DNA from: Bacteroidales bacterium UBA5537 | Lineage (GTDB): Bacteria > Bacteroidota > Bacteroidia > Bacteroidales > Lentimicrobiaceae | Direction of reading: 5' to 3' | Assembly (NCBI GenBank): GCA_002426025.1 | Contig: DINP01000063.1 | Coordinates: forward strand, 64,565 to 80,233 | DNA: 15,669 nt | Shown: positions 7,134 through 14,692 of the stretch, piece after piece | How the letters are laid out: each line of letters starts with the position of its first letter | How positions within the stretch are numbered: the first letter of the stretch is position 1 | The notes under the pieces: generated by a model | What the model saw: the letters and a program-made list of their open reading frames with translations, nothing else | Databases searched by the model: none | What the model was told of the DNA's origin: nothing | Position numbers and translations under genes: made by a program

Positions 7134-9332
7134 CTAATTTCCAAGGTCTGACATAAACTTGATGCGCATCAGCCTCACTTCATCTTCGCTGTATTCATCT
7201 TCGCCAAGCTCCTGAATGGCCTTTTCGATTGAATCGCTTTCAGCTTCGCGGAAGTAATCATAAATCTCCTCCTGATGGAAGGGATCAACATACTCGTTCA
7301 CATAATAGTTGAGGTCGAGTTTGGTTCCGGCAGAGACAATACGTTCAATTTCAGTAAGCAGTTCACCTATAGCCATGCTTTTTGCCTGGGCAATATCCTC
7401 CAGCGAAATCTTCCGGTCAATATTCTGTATAATGTAAACCTTCAATCCCGATTTGTTGACCACCGATTTCACAACCATGTCCATAGGGCGGATTATCTCA
7501 TTTTCCTCCACATAAACCTTAATCAGGTCAACAAACGGTTGCGCATATTTCTGGGCTTTACCTGCTCCTACACCTGTAATGTGTTGCATTTCGGAAAGGG
7601 TGATCGGATATTGAATGGCCATATCTTCGAGGGATGGATCCTGAAATATTACGAAAGGAGGGAGATTTTCCTTACGCGATATCTCTTTGCGCAGATCCTT
7701 CAACATGCTGAATAAGGTTTTATCAGCTGTACTCGTTTTTGCTCCTCCACCGGCAAAGAAATCCTCTTCCTCGGCATTCTCGTAATCATGATCACGGGTA
7801 AGCAGGATAGAATAAGGTTTTTTCAGAAACTTTTGCCCTTCAGGGGTAACCTTCAGCAAACCGTAGTTTTCAATGTCCTTAACAAGCAAGCGCTCAATCA
7901 GCATATGCCTGATTACCGCATTCCAGTATTTTTCGTCATGATCCATGCCCTTGCCAAAAACTTCGAGCTGATTGTGCTTGAACGATTTGTTGTTGGCCGA
8001 AACCTTACCGGTAATCACGCTGATTATGTGCTTGGCTTTAAAAAGCTGCTTAACAGCGAGAACAGTTTCAAGTACAAGTTCTACAGCTTCTTTGCCTTCA
8101 AATTTGGTTTTTGGGTGCAGGCAGTTATCACAGCTTCCGCAGTTGTCTTCTTTATAAATTTCACCAAAATAGTGAAGCAACTGCTTGCGGCGACAAACCG
8201 ATGATTCAGCATAAGCTACCGTTTCGAGCAGTAACTGGCTGGCAATTTCCTGTTCGGCAACCGATTTGTTCTTGTTGAATTTCTCGAGTTTCTGAATATC
8301 GTCGTAGCTATAGAAAGCGATACAGTTACCTTCGCCATCATCGCGCCCCGAGCGTCCTGTTTCCTGATAGTAGCCTTCAAGGCTTTTGGGAACATCGTGG
8401 TGGATTACATAGCGAACATCGGGCTTGTCAATACCCATTCCAAAAGCAATGGTAGCCACAATTACATCAATTTCTTCCATCAGGAATTTATCCTGATTTG
8501 TAACCCTGGTAGCCGAATCAAGTCCGGCATGATAAGGCAGCGCCTTTATTCCATTCACCTGTAAAGTTTCAGCAAGTTCCTCTACTTTTTTACGGCTCAG
8601 GCAATACACGATGCCCGATTTACCGGGCTGTGATTTGATGTATTTGATAATATCCTTGATTACCTCCTCGCCTTTGGGCCTTACTTCATAATAGAGGTTT
8701 GGCCTGTTGAACGATGAGATAAACAGGGTTGAATCCATCATATTAAGGTTCTTCTGAATATCCTGTTGCACCTTGGGCGTGGCCGTTGCAGTAAGCGCAA
8801 TAATGGGCACCCTTTTCCCGATTGACTCAATAATTGGTCGTAAACGGCGGTACTCAGGCCTGAAATCGTGCCCCCACTCCGAAATACAATGCGCTTCGTC
8901 AATAGCAAAAAAGGAGATGTTTATCTCTTTCAGAAACTGCACATTCTCATCTTTGGTAAGCGATTCAGGAGCTACATACAGCAGCTTGGTTTTACCGCTG
9001 ATAAGGTCCTTTCTTACGTCCGTTATCTCAGCCTTCGTCAGTGATGAATTCATAAAATGGGCAATACCATCTTCGGCACCGAAGTTTCGGATAGCATCTA
9101 CCTGATTCTTCATCAAGGCGATAAGGGGTGAAATAATAATAGCAGTGCCAGGGCTGATTATAGCTGGTAACTGGTAGCACATTGATTTTCCTCCACCTGT
9201 AGGCATGATCACAAAAGTATCATTCCCGTCAAGCAGGTTCTTAATAATTGCTTCCTGATTGCCCTTAAACGAATCGAACCCAAATATTTTTTTTAATAAC
9301 TCGTTGAGTGAAAAGTTTTCCACTTTCTTCAT
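7134..9332 (-). CDS. recQ: ATP-dependent DNA helicase RecQ
   Basis: This is a full-length RecQ helicase of 732 residues from the ATG at 9332, unwinding DNA 3'-5' in recombination and fork repair. Seen in order: the Q-motif region FGFDSFKGNQ (16-25), Walker A PTGGGKS (44-50), the DEAH box (145-148) and the aromatic-rich loop after it (CISEWGHDFRPEY), motif III ALTATA, motif V ATIAFGMGIDKPDVRYV, and motif VI QETGRSGRDD with its arginines. The RecQ-Ct Zn-binding cysteines are 380, 398, 401 and 404. An RQC winged-helix region follows, an HRDC domain (about 536-611), and a C-terminal HTH_40-like extension (about 633-690) with an acidic tail. The frame extends to a GTG at 9383, but that addition is not helicase-like, and MKKVENFSLNELLKKIFG is a typical family start. 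Confidence 0.97.
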   Translation of the reverse strand: MKKVENFSLNELLKKIFGFDSFKGNQEAIIKNLLDGNDTFVIMPTGGGKSMCYQLPAIISPGTAIIISPLIALMKNQVDAIRNFGAEDGIAHFMNSSLTKAEITDVRKDLISGKTKLLYVAPESLTKDENVQFLKEINISFFAIDEAHCISEWGHDFRPEYRRLRPIIESIGKRVPIIALTATATPKVQQDIQKNLNMMDSTLFISSFNRPNLYYEVRPKGEEVIKDIIKYIKSQPGKSGIVYCLSRKKVEELAETLQVNGIKALPYHAGLDSATRVTNQDKFLMEEIDVIVATIAFGMGIDKPDVRYVIHHDVPKSLEGYYQETGRSGRDDGEGNCIAFYSYDDIQKLEKFNKNKSVAEQEIASQLLLETVAYAESSVCRRKQLLHYFGEIYKEDNCGSCDNCLHPKTKFEGKEAVELVLETVLAVKQLFKAKHIISVITGKVSANNKSFKHNQLEVFGKGMDHDEKYWNAVIRHMLIERLLVKDIENYGLLKVTPEGQKFLKKPYSILLTRDHDYENAEEEDFFAGGGAKTSTADKTLFSMLKDLRKEISRKENLPPFVIFQDPSLEDMAIQYPITLSEMQHITGVGAGKAQKYAQPFVDLIKVYVEENEIIRPMDMVVKSVVNKSGLKVYIIQNIDRKISLEDIAQAKSMAIGELLTEIERIVSAGTKLDLNYYVNEYVDPFHQEEIYDYFREAESDSIEKAIQELGEDEYSEDEVRLMRIKFMSDLGN

Positions 9333-9410
9333 TTCTGTCGTTTTACGTGTAGTTCCAGGAAAGGTGGGAAAAGACCAATTCACAGGAAATTATAATCTTT
9401 GTAGTTCTAA

Positions 9411-9418
9411 CAAATTTA
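9411..9418 (-). promoter_or_regulatory. Candidate -7 promoter element for recQ
   Basis: On the - strand TAAATTTG matches TAnnTTTG exactly, and a TTG lies 20 bp upstream of it, within TTGATTTG at 9439-9446. Transcription would start near 9404, leaving a leader of about 70 nt to the ATG at 9332. Confidence 0.5.
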
Positions 9419-9701
9419 ATCATTACACACTTACAAATCAACTTTTTTATTTATTGACTAAAAAAAACTTCTTTTTCCCATTTGCAAAATAAATTAAAGG
9501 ATGTTCTGGTTTCTTATTCAATAAGGAATAATGCTTTCAGACTTCCTTTTTTACATCCCCTGTCAGGCAAAAGAATACTTCCACCCAGTTGAAGCGCAAC
9601 CATGCCTCCAACCCATGAGTGGGTTTCATACCAGTTATACCAGCGCCTCCGGAGTTAAACCAATGAATATCTACATATAGTTCCCGGCTATAGCAGATGG
9701 T

Positions 9702-9720
9702 TTTTCACCCTATGTGAAAA
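9702..9720. repeat. Short inverted repeat in the recQ-kdsD spacer
   Basis: ttttcac at 9702-9708 and gtgaaaa at 9714-9720 form a perfect 7-bp dyad with a 5-nt centre. There is no T tract typical of a terminator, and no gene ends nearby. It could be an operator or a remnant of a repeat. Confidence 0.4.
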
Positions 9721-9862
9721 GGAGCACAAATTTCTAAAAAAAATCAATTCAAGCAATTAACTTATTCAGCGTTTTTAAAAAGAAATCATTTTTGTGATTT
9801 TTTGTGATTTTTCAGATTCTTCTTTGTCCAAAACACCGGCAAAACAAGCCCTTATATTATTG

Positions 9863-9870
9863 TATCTTTG
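9863..9870 (+). promoter_or_regulatory. Candidate -7 promoter element for the kdsD operon
   Basis: TATCTTTG matches TAnnTTTG exactly and lies about 105 bp before the kdsD ATG. No TTTG is seen at the -33 spacing. A start near 9877 would give a leader of about 98 nt that contains the five-codon frame at 9944-9961. Confidence 0.45.
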
Positions 9871-9974
9871 CGAATCGGTGAAAAAATTTTCCGTTCTGGT
9901 AATTTTGGCTTGAAAATAGCGCAACGGGACAGGTTCTTTCATCATGAAAACAGTAAGGTAATATTTTAAAAAGC

Positions 9975-10940
9975 ATGAAAACAGCAGAAGAAATCAAAGC
10001 AATTGCCTCGCGTACAATAAATGAAGAGGCTGCTGCTATCGGACAACTCAGCCAGTTCCTTACCGATGATTTTGTCAGCAGTATTGACCTTATACTAAAA
10101 TCACAGGGTCGTGTAATCGTTACCGGGATAGGTAAGAGTGCCAATATCGCTGCAAAAATTGTCAGTACATTCAACAGCACCGGCACTCCGGCTATTTTTA
10201 TGCACGCTGCCGATGCCATTCACGGTGATCTTGGAATGATAAGGCCCGATGATATAATTATCTGCCTGTCGAAAAGTGGCGACACCCCCGAAATAAAAGT
10301 ACTGGTTCCTCTGCTTAAGCTGATGGGCAACAAACTTATTGGGTTGGTTGGCAATACCGATTCCTATCTTGCCAGAAATGCCGATCTGGTAATAAATTCA
10401 ACGGTTGAACGCGAAGCCTGCCCCAACAATCTTGCACCTACTGCAAGTACAACAGCCCAATTGGTAATGGGCGATTCCCTCGCGGTTGCTTTGCTCGAAT
10501 GCCGTGGATTTACCCAGGAAGATTTTGCCCGGTATCACCCCGGTGGGGCTCTTGGAAAAAGACTTTACCTGAGGGTGTCGGATATTTTCCGTAACAACGA
10601 AAAACCCGAAGTTCAGGTTAGCGATGATATGCGTTCGGTAATTATGGAGATTTCGTCCAAACGCCTGGGGGCAACCGCGGTTTTGGATGGGGAAAAACTG
10701 GTTGGGATTATTACCGATGGGGATATTCGTCGGATGCTTCACCGCGAAGGGCCTGTTCACCTGCTGAAAGCATCAGAAATAATGACGCGGGCCCCGCAAA
10801 CAATTAATGCCGATATCCTGGTAGCCGATGCCCTCGATATGATGCGCAAAAACAATATCACGCAGGTGCTTGTTCTTGAAGATGGAATTTATGCCGGAGT
10901 AATCCATCTTCACGACATCCTTAAAGAAGGAGTTATCTGA
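9975..10940 (+). CDS. kdsD: Arabinose-5-phosphate isomerase (KpsF/GutQ/KdsD family)
   Basis: The enzyme interconverts D-ribulose 5-phosphate and D-arabinose 5-phosphate, the first committed step toward the LPS inner-core sugar Kdo. The 321-residue protein has an N-terminal SIS domain (about 35-175) with GIGKS at 51-55, LSKSGDTPE at 98-106, CPNNLAPTAST at 149-159 and HPGGALG at 188-194. The residues implicated in E. coli KdsD catalysis (Lys59, Glu111, Glu152, His193) all have counterparts at a constant offset of five: Lys54, Glu106, Glu147 and His188. Two CBS domains follow (about 205-260 and 269-321), with VGIITDGDIRR closing the first. It is divergent from recQ and heads a four-gene + strand run ending in lptB. 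KdsD versus the paralogues KpsF and GutQ cannot be separated by sequence alone, but a Kdo role fits the neighbours. Confidence 0.93.
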   Translation: MKTAEEIKAIASRTINEEAAAIGQLSQFLTDDFVSSIDLILKSQGRVIVTGIGKSANIAAKIVSTFNSTGTPAIFMHAADAIHGDLGMIRPDDIIICLSKSGDTPEIKVLVPLLKLMGNKLIGLVGNTDSYLARNADLVINSTVEREACPNNLAPTASTTAQLVMGDSLAVALLECRGFTQEDFARYHPGGALGKRLYLRVSDIFRNNEKPEVQVSDDMRSVIMEISSKRLGATAVLDGEKLVGIITDGDIRRMLHREGPVHLLKASEIMTRAPQTINADILVADALDMMRKNNITQVLVLEDGIYAGVIHLHDILKEGVI

Positions 10941-10956
10941 AAATAAGTGTTCATTC

Positions 10957-10986
10957 CGGAGATACTTTTCCGGCTATCGGAGATAC
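10957..10986 (+). repeat. Pair of 9-bp direct repeats, 21 bp apart
   Basis: cggagatac occurs at 10957-10965 and again at 10978-10986, about two helical turns apart, in the 90-bp gap between kdsD and the next gene. It could be a paired regulator site or chance; nothing else supports a function. Confidence 0.3.
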
Positions 10987-11030
10987 ATGACAGGCCTTTG
11001 TGATTTCCTTCCTCAAAACATAAAAAAGTA

Positions 11031-11378
11031 ATGGGAGCAAAAACCGACGAATTTAATATCTACAGGCAGAAGATGAACGAACGCCTATTGTCTGCCGAGA
11101 ACAACAAGGTAATCAAACGAATTTTTAATGTTGATACCATAGCTTACACCGAGGGCATTTTGCCAGTGAAAACCAAAGAGATGCTTGGACTTATCTCCTC
11201 GCTGGTGCTCAGATGCGACGATTGTGTGAGATACCATCTGATTAAATGTCACGAAAACGGACTTACTGAAGCTGAATTGCTCGAATTGCTTGGCATTGCA
11301 AACCTGGTTGGCGGAACCATTGTTATTCCGCATACCCGCAGGGCCGTCGAATTCTGGGACGATCTCACTCAGCAATAA
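11031..11378 (+). CDS. Carboxymuconolactone decarboxylase / AhpD-like family protein
   Basis: The 115-residue all-helical protein shows the AhpD-type redox signature RCDDCVRYHL, with Cys62 and Cys65 as the CxxC pair and His69 close behind. It ends in a helix that includes the family-typical stretch LLELLGIANLVGGTIVIPH (84-102). Members act as peroxidase-reductase partners or as decarboxylases of cyclic lactones. The CxxC-x3-H pattern favours a thiol redox role over decarboxylation, but the substrate is unknown. It has no signal peptide and is therefore cytoplasmic. It lies 90 bp behind kdsD and 37 bp before the DUF5686 gene, on the same strand, so it is probably part of that operon. Its link to envelope biogenesis is only positional. 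Confidence 0.88.
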   Translation: MGAKTDEFNIYRQKMNERLLSAENNKVIKRIFNVDTIAYTEGILPVKTKEMLGLISSLVLRCDDCVRYHLIKCHENGLTEAELLELLGIANLVGGTIVIPHTRRAVEFWDDLTQQ

Positions 11379-11396
11379 TTAAAGTTTACACTTTAA
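11379..11396. repeat. Perfect 7-bp palindrome after the AhpD-like gene
   Basis: ttaaagt at 11379-11385 and actttaa at 11390-11396 surround ttac. The stem is A+T-rich and lacks a following T run, so it is a poor terminator, and the genes on both sides look co-transcribed. A protein-binding dyad is possible. Confidence 0.35.
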
Positions 11397-11415
11397 GTTC
11401 TTCCCCATAAAACCA

Positions 11416-13929
11416 ATGAAACCGACCATCTTACATAAGTTAGCCTTAACCCGTATCCAATTAATCTCAGCATTTGCTTTTTTGCTGCTGGTTTTACCAT
11501 TTGAGCCGGTTGTTGCCCAGGTTACCAAGGTGCGCGGTAAAATTACCGATGCAACTACCGGCGAGCCAATGCCATTTGTAAATGTCTATTTCAAAGGAAC
11601 CACGGTTGGCGCAACTTCCGATCTCGATGGTTTTTACTCATTGGAAGCACGCAATGCAACCGATACCCTTGTGGCCTCTTCAGTTGGCTATGCCATTGCC
11701 CGCAAGGTGATTTTGAAGAACCGTTATCAGGAAATTAATTTTGCATTGCTTCCCAATACCACCGACCTTGCTGAAGTAGTGATTGTTGCCGGTGAAAATC
11801 CGGCCGAAATTATTCTGAGAAAGGTAATTGAGAAAAAACCTGACAATAACCGCGATAAACTCGAATACTATGAATACGAAGCCTACAATAAGATTCAGTT
11901 AGATGCCAACAATCTTTCCGAAAAGTTTATGAACCGCAAAATATTGAAGCCGTTCAGATTCATTTTCGATTATGTTGATACTTCCTCAGTAAACGGGAAA
12001 ACTTATCTTCCCATGTTTTTATCCGAATCATTGTCGGATGTTTATTACCGCAAAAATCCTTCCGCATCGCGGGAGGTTATAAAAGCAAACAGGGTTTCGG
12101 GTATCCGCGATGAAAGCATTTCGCAGTTGCTGGGCGACAAGGTGCAGCAGATAAACGTTTACGATAACTACATTACCCTTTTTCAAAAGAATTTTATCAG
12201 CCCTATTGCCGGGTTTGGATTGTTATCTTACAAGTACTACCTGGTTGACAGTGCCAATTTTGACGGGCAATGGTGTTATAACATAGCTTTTAAGCCAAGG
12301 CGGAAACAGGAATTTACTTTTGTGGGCAATATGTGGATTCACGATACCACTTTTGCAGTGCGGAAACTCGATATGCGGGTGGTTGACGATGCCAATATCA
12401 ACTTTATCAACGATCTGGTGCTTCAGCAGGAATATACCAGGGTTGACAATATGTGGTGGATGCTTTCGCACGAAAAAATGATCGTTGACTTCAACATCAA
12501 CGAAAAAGATTCAACAAATGCAGTGGGCTTTTATGCTACCAAAACAACCTCGTACCGCAATTTTGTAATTAACACTGCCCGCGATAAGGATTTCTATAAT
12601 ACACCCGTATCGGTGATGGTGGATAAAGAAGCTAACGATAAAAGCGATGAATACTGGAACCATTCGCGGCACGAGAACTTATCGCGGCGCGAGAATATGG
12701 TTTACCAGATGGTAGATACCTTGAAATCACTCCCTGTTTTCAATACCTGGGTTGATATAATACAGATGGTAACCACCGGCTACTATGTACATGGTAATAT
12801 GGAGTGGGGTCCCTACATGTCGGTCTTCAGCTTCAATGCGCTTGAGGGCAGCAGAATAAGGCTTGGGGGGCGAACCAGTAACGCATTCAGCACCCGGGTT
12901 ATGCTGTCTGGTTACACAGCCTATGGATTTAAAGACCAGCAGATTAAATATGGAGCAGGATTTTTATACATGCTTGATAAAAATCCCCGCCGGGCTTTAA
13001 GTGCATCAATTAAATATGATGTTGAGCAACTGGGGCAAAGCCAGAATGCTTTCCGCGAAGATTTTTTGCTGGCTTCACTGTTCAGGCGAAACCCTGCCGA
13101 TAAACTTTCTCTTGTCAGACAGTATGAGTCCAACTACGAACACGAATGGTTTTCGGGATTCTCGAATACATTTTCGGTAAAACAACGCAATGTATGGAGC
13201 GCCGGCAAAATTCCCTTCAGCTTACAATGTGTGGGCGATGATTGCATCAAATTAACAGATGTTTTGCGCACCACAGAGTTTTCATTAAGTACCCGGTTCG
13301 CCTATCACGAGCAATTTATTTCGGGCGAGTTTGAAAGGGTAAGCCTTGGGGCAAAATATCCCATACTTGAGCTGAATTATACCTATGGTGCACCGGGTGT
13401 TTTCGACAGCCAGTTTGAGTTTCACCGATTACAGTTTTCGGTGCGGCATTGGTTTAATATCATGTCGTGGGGCTGGTCAAGATATTCCATTGAAACCGGA
13501 AAGATATGGGGGCAATTACCTTACCCGTTGCTGAAAATTCATCCGGGCAACGAAACTTACTGGTACGACGAATCGGCCTTTAACCTGATGAATTACTATG
13601 AATTTGTGAGCGATCAGTACCTCAGTTTTTATTACACCCACCATTTTGTCGGGTTTTTCCTAAATAAAGTGCCTTTAATGCGCAAACTGAAATGGCGCGA
13701 AGTTGCCCAGGTGAAAGGCGTTATCGGCAACGTAAACAGGAAAAACCTCGATTATTCAAAATTGCCCGAAGGCACCTACACAACCGGCAAACCCTATTTT
13801 GAAGCCGGCCTGGGTATCGAAAATATTTTCAGGGTTTTTCGCGTTGATGCGATATGGAGGCTCAGTTACTACGACCATAACGATATTTCAAAATTCGGGG
13901 TGATGGTTTCCATGCAGTTCGATTTCTGA
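11416..13929 (+). CDS. DUF5686 outer-membrane protein with CarboxypepD_reg-like N-terminal domain
   Basis: The 837-residue exported protein begins with an uncleaved-looking basic N-terminus and a hydrophobic run, with signal cleavage likely after VVAQ at about residue 35. Residues 37-115 form a CarboxypepD_reg-like beta-sandwich (VRGKITDATTGEPMPFVNVY, then GATSDLDGFYSL), the same module found at the start of many TonB-dependent receptors. The rest fits the DUF5686 family (PF18939), recognisable by LSEKFMNRKILKPFRFIFDY and by FLSESLSDVYYRK. The C-terminal half is rich in aromatic, alternating beta strands and ends MQFDF; a terminal Phe is the usual signal for insertion by the Bam machinery, so an outer-membrane barrel is inferred. 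There is no TonB box or plug visible. The function is unknown. It lies between an AhpD-like gene and lptB, 37 bp from each, consistent with an envelope role. Confidence 0.9.
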   Translation: MKPTILHKLALTRIQLISAFAFLLLVLPFEPVVAQVTKVRGKITDATTGEPMPFVNVYFKGTTVGATSDLDGFYSLEARNATDTLVASSVGYAIARKVILKNRYQEINFALLPNTTDLAEVVIVAGENPAEIILRKVIEKKPDNNRDKLEYYEYEAYNKIQLDANNLSEKFMNRKILKPFRFIFDYVDTSSVNGKTYLPMFLSESLSDVYYRKNPSASREVIKANRVSGIRDESISQLLGDKVQQINVYDNYITLFQKNFISPIAGFGLLSYKYYLVDSANFDGQWCYNIAFKPRRKQEFTFVGNMWIHDTTFAVRKLDMRVVDDANINFINDLVLQQEYTRVDNMWWMLSHEKMIVDFNINEKDSTNAVGFYATKTTSYRNFVINTARDKDFYNTPVSVMVDKEANDKSDEYWNHSRHENLSRRENMVYQMVDTLKSLPVFNTWVDIIQMVTTGYYVHGNMEWGPYMSVFSFNALEGSRIRLGGRTSNAFSTRVMLSGYTAYGFKDQQIKYGAGFLYMLDKNPRRALSASIKYDVEQLGQSQNAFREDFLLASLFRRNPADKLSLVRQYESNYEHEWFSGFSNTFSVKQRNVWSAGKIPFSLQCVGDDCIKLTDVLRTTEFSLSTRFAYHEQFISGEFERVSLGAKYPILELNYTYGAPGVFDSQFEFHRLQFSVRHWFNIMSWGWSRYSIETGKIWGQLPYPLLKIHPGNETYWYDESAFNLMNYYEFVSDQYLSFYYTHHFVGFFLNKVPLMRKLKWREVAQVKGVIGNVNRKNLDYSKLPEGTYTTGKPYFEAGLGIENIFRVFRVDAIWRLSYYDHNDISKFGVMVSMQFDF

Positions 13930-13937
13930 AAAAAGCC

Positions 13938-13945
13938 TACTTTTG
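13938..13945 (+). promoter_or_regulatory. Candidate internal -7 promoter element for lptB
   Basis: TACTTTTG matches TAnnTTTG exactly in the 37-bp gap before lptB, leaving a leader of only about 15 nt. No good -33 TTTG is seen. If used, lptB would have its own supply in addition to read-through from kdsD. Confidence 0.35.
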
Positions 13946-13966
13946 AACGCTTCAAGATAATCACCA

Positions 13967-14692
13967 ATGATACTTAGAACAGAGAATCTTATTAAAAAAT
14001 ACCGTCAGCGCACTGTAGTTAACAATGTGAGCGTACAGGTTGAACAAGGCGAAATTGTCGGGTTGCTGGGGCCAAACGGCGCCGGTAAAACCACCTCGTT
14101 CTATATGATTGTTGGACTGATTAAACCGCTGTCGGGCAAGGTTTTTCTTGAAAATACCGAAATTACCGATATGCCTATGTACCGCCGTGCACAGATGGGA
14201 ATCGGATACCTGGCCCAGGAGGCTTCCATTTTCCGCCAGTTGAGCGTTGAGGATAATATTTCAGCGGTGCTTGAATTTACCAACCTTAAAAAAGAAGAAC
14301 AACGTGAGCGGCTTGAATCGCTGCTGAGCGAATTTGGGCTGAACCATGTAAGAAAAAGCCGCGGTATTCAACTCTCGGGTGGGGAGCGCCGCCGTACCGA
14401 AATTGCACGGGCTTTGGCTGTAAACCCCAAGTTTATATTGCTCGACGAACCTTTTGCGGGTGTGGATCCAATTGCCGTTGAAGATATTCAGCAGATCGTT
14501 TCCAGGCTTAAGGAAAAGAATATCGGCATTCTGATTACCGATCACAATGTACACGAAACCCTGAATATTACCGACCGGGCCTACCTTTTGTTTGAAGGCT
14601 CCGTGCTAAAATCGGGTTCAGCCGAAGAACTGGCTTCCGATGAACAGGTGAGGGATGTTTATTTAGGAAAGAACTTTGAGCTCAGACGTTAA
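13967..14692 (+). CDS. lptB: LPS export ABC transporter ATP-binding protein LptB
   Basis: This is the cytoplasmic ATPase of the LptB2FGC complex, which extracts lipopolysaccharide from the inner membrane. The 241-residue length is typical. Visible motifs are Walker A GPNGAGKT (35-42), the Q-loop at Gln84 in YLAQEASIFRQLSVEDN, the signature LSGGE (136-140) followed by RRRTEIARAL, Walker B FILLDE with catalytic Glu161 and the D-loop FAGVDP, and the switch His193 in TDHNVHET. The combination SIFRQLSVEDN, GGERRRTEIARAL and the DHNVHETL switch is characteristic of LptB rather than of other short ABC ATPases. No lptC, lptA, lptF or lptG gene is nearby, so the rest of the exporter is encoded elsewhere. 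The gene overlaps the stop of the convergent serine hydrolase gene by sharing TTAA. Confidence 0.95.
   Translation: MILRTENLIKKYRQRTVVNNVSVQVEQGEIVGLLGPNGAGKTTSFYMIVGLIKPLSGKVFLENTEITDMPMYRRAQMGIGYLAQEASIFRQLSVEDNISAVLEFTNLKKEEQRERLESLLSEFGLNHVRKSRGIQLSGGERRRTEIARALAVNPKFILLDEPFAGVDPIAVEDIQQIVSRLKEKNIGILITDHNVHETLNITDRAYLLFEGSVLKSGSAEELASDEQVRDVYLGKNFELRR

Larger units (their letters stand above)
9333..9974. other. Divergent spacer between recQ and kdsD
   Basis: This 640-bp spacer holds candidate promoters for recQ (9411-9418) and kdsD (9863-9870). Between them, 9493-9862 has no credible protein gene. It contains three small dyads: aaccca/tgggtt at 9610-9625, ctccggag at 9647-9654, and ttttcac/gtgaaaa at 9702-9720. 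A tandem pair of ttttgtgat lies at 9789-9807. A 29-codon frame on the - strand (9514-9603) has no known domain and weak support. This may be a relic or dispersed non-coding repeat; see findings. Confidence 0.6.

Noticed and set aside
7788..8204. Long open frame antisense to recQ
   Set aside because: It lies wholly inside the RecQ coding region on the opposite strand, shows no domain or signal, and its translation looks like a reverse-complement shadow.
9333..9383. GTG-start extension of RecQ
   Set aside because: The 17 extra residues are not helicase-like, and the ATG at 9332 gives a typical RecQ N-terminus.
9514..9603. 29-codon - strand frame as a real small protein
   Set aside because: There is no start context, promoter or known domain. 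It is kept only as part of the repeat/relic finding.
11416..13929. TonB-dependent receptor (SusC-like)
   Set aside because: The CarboxypepD_reg-like start is shared with such receptors, but no plug domain or TonB box is visible, and the conserved blocks match DUF5686.
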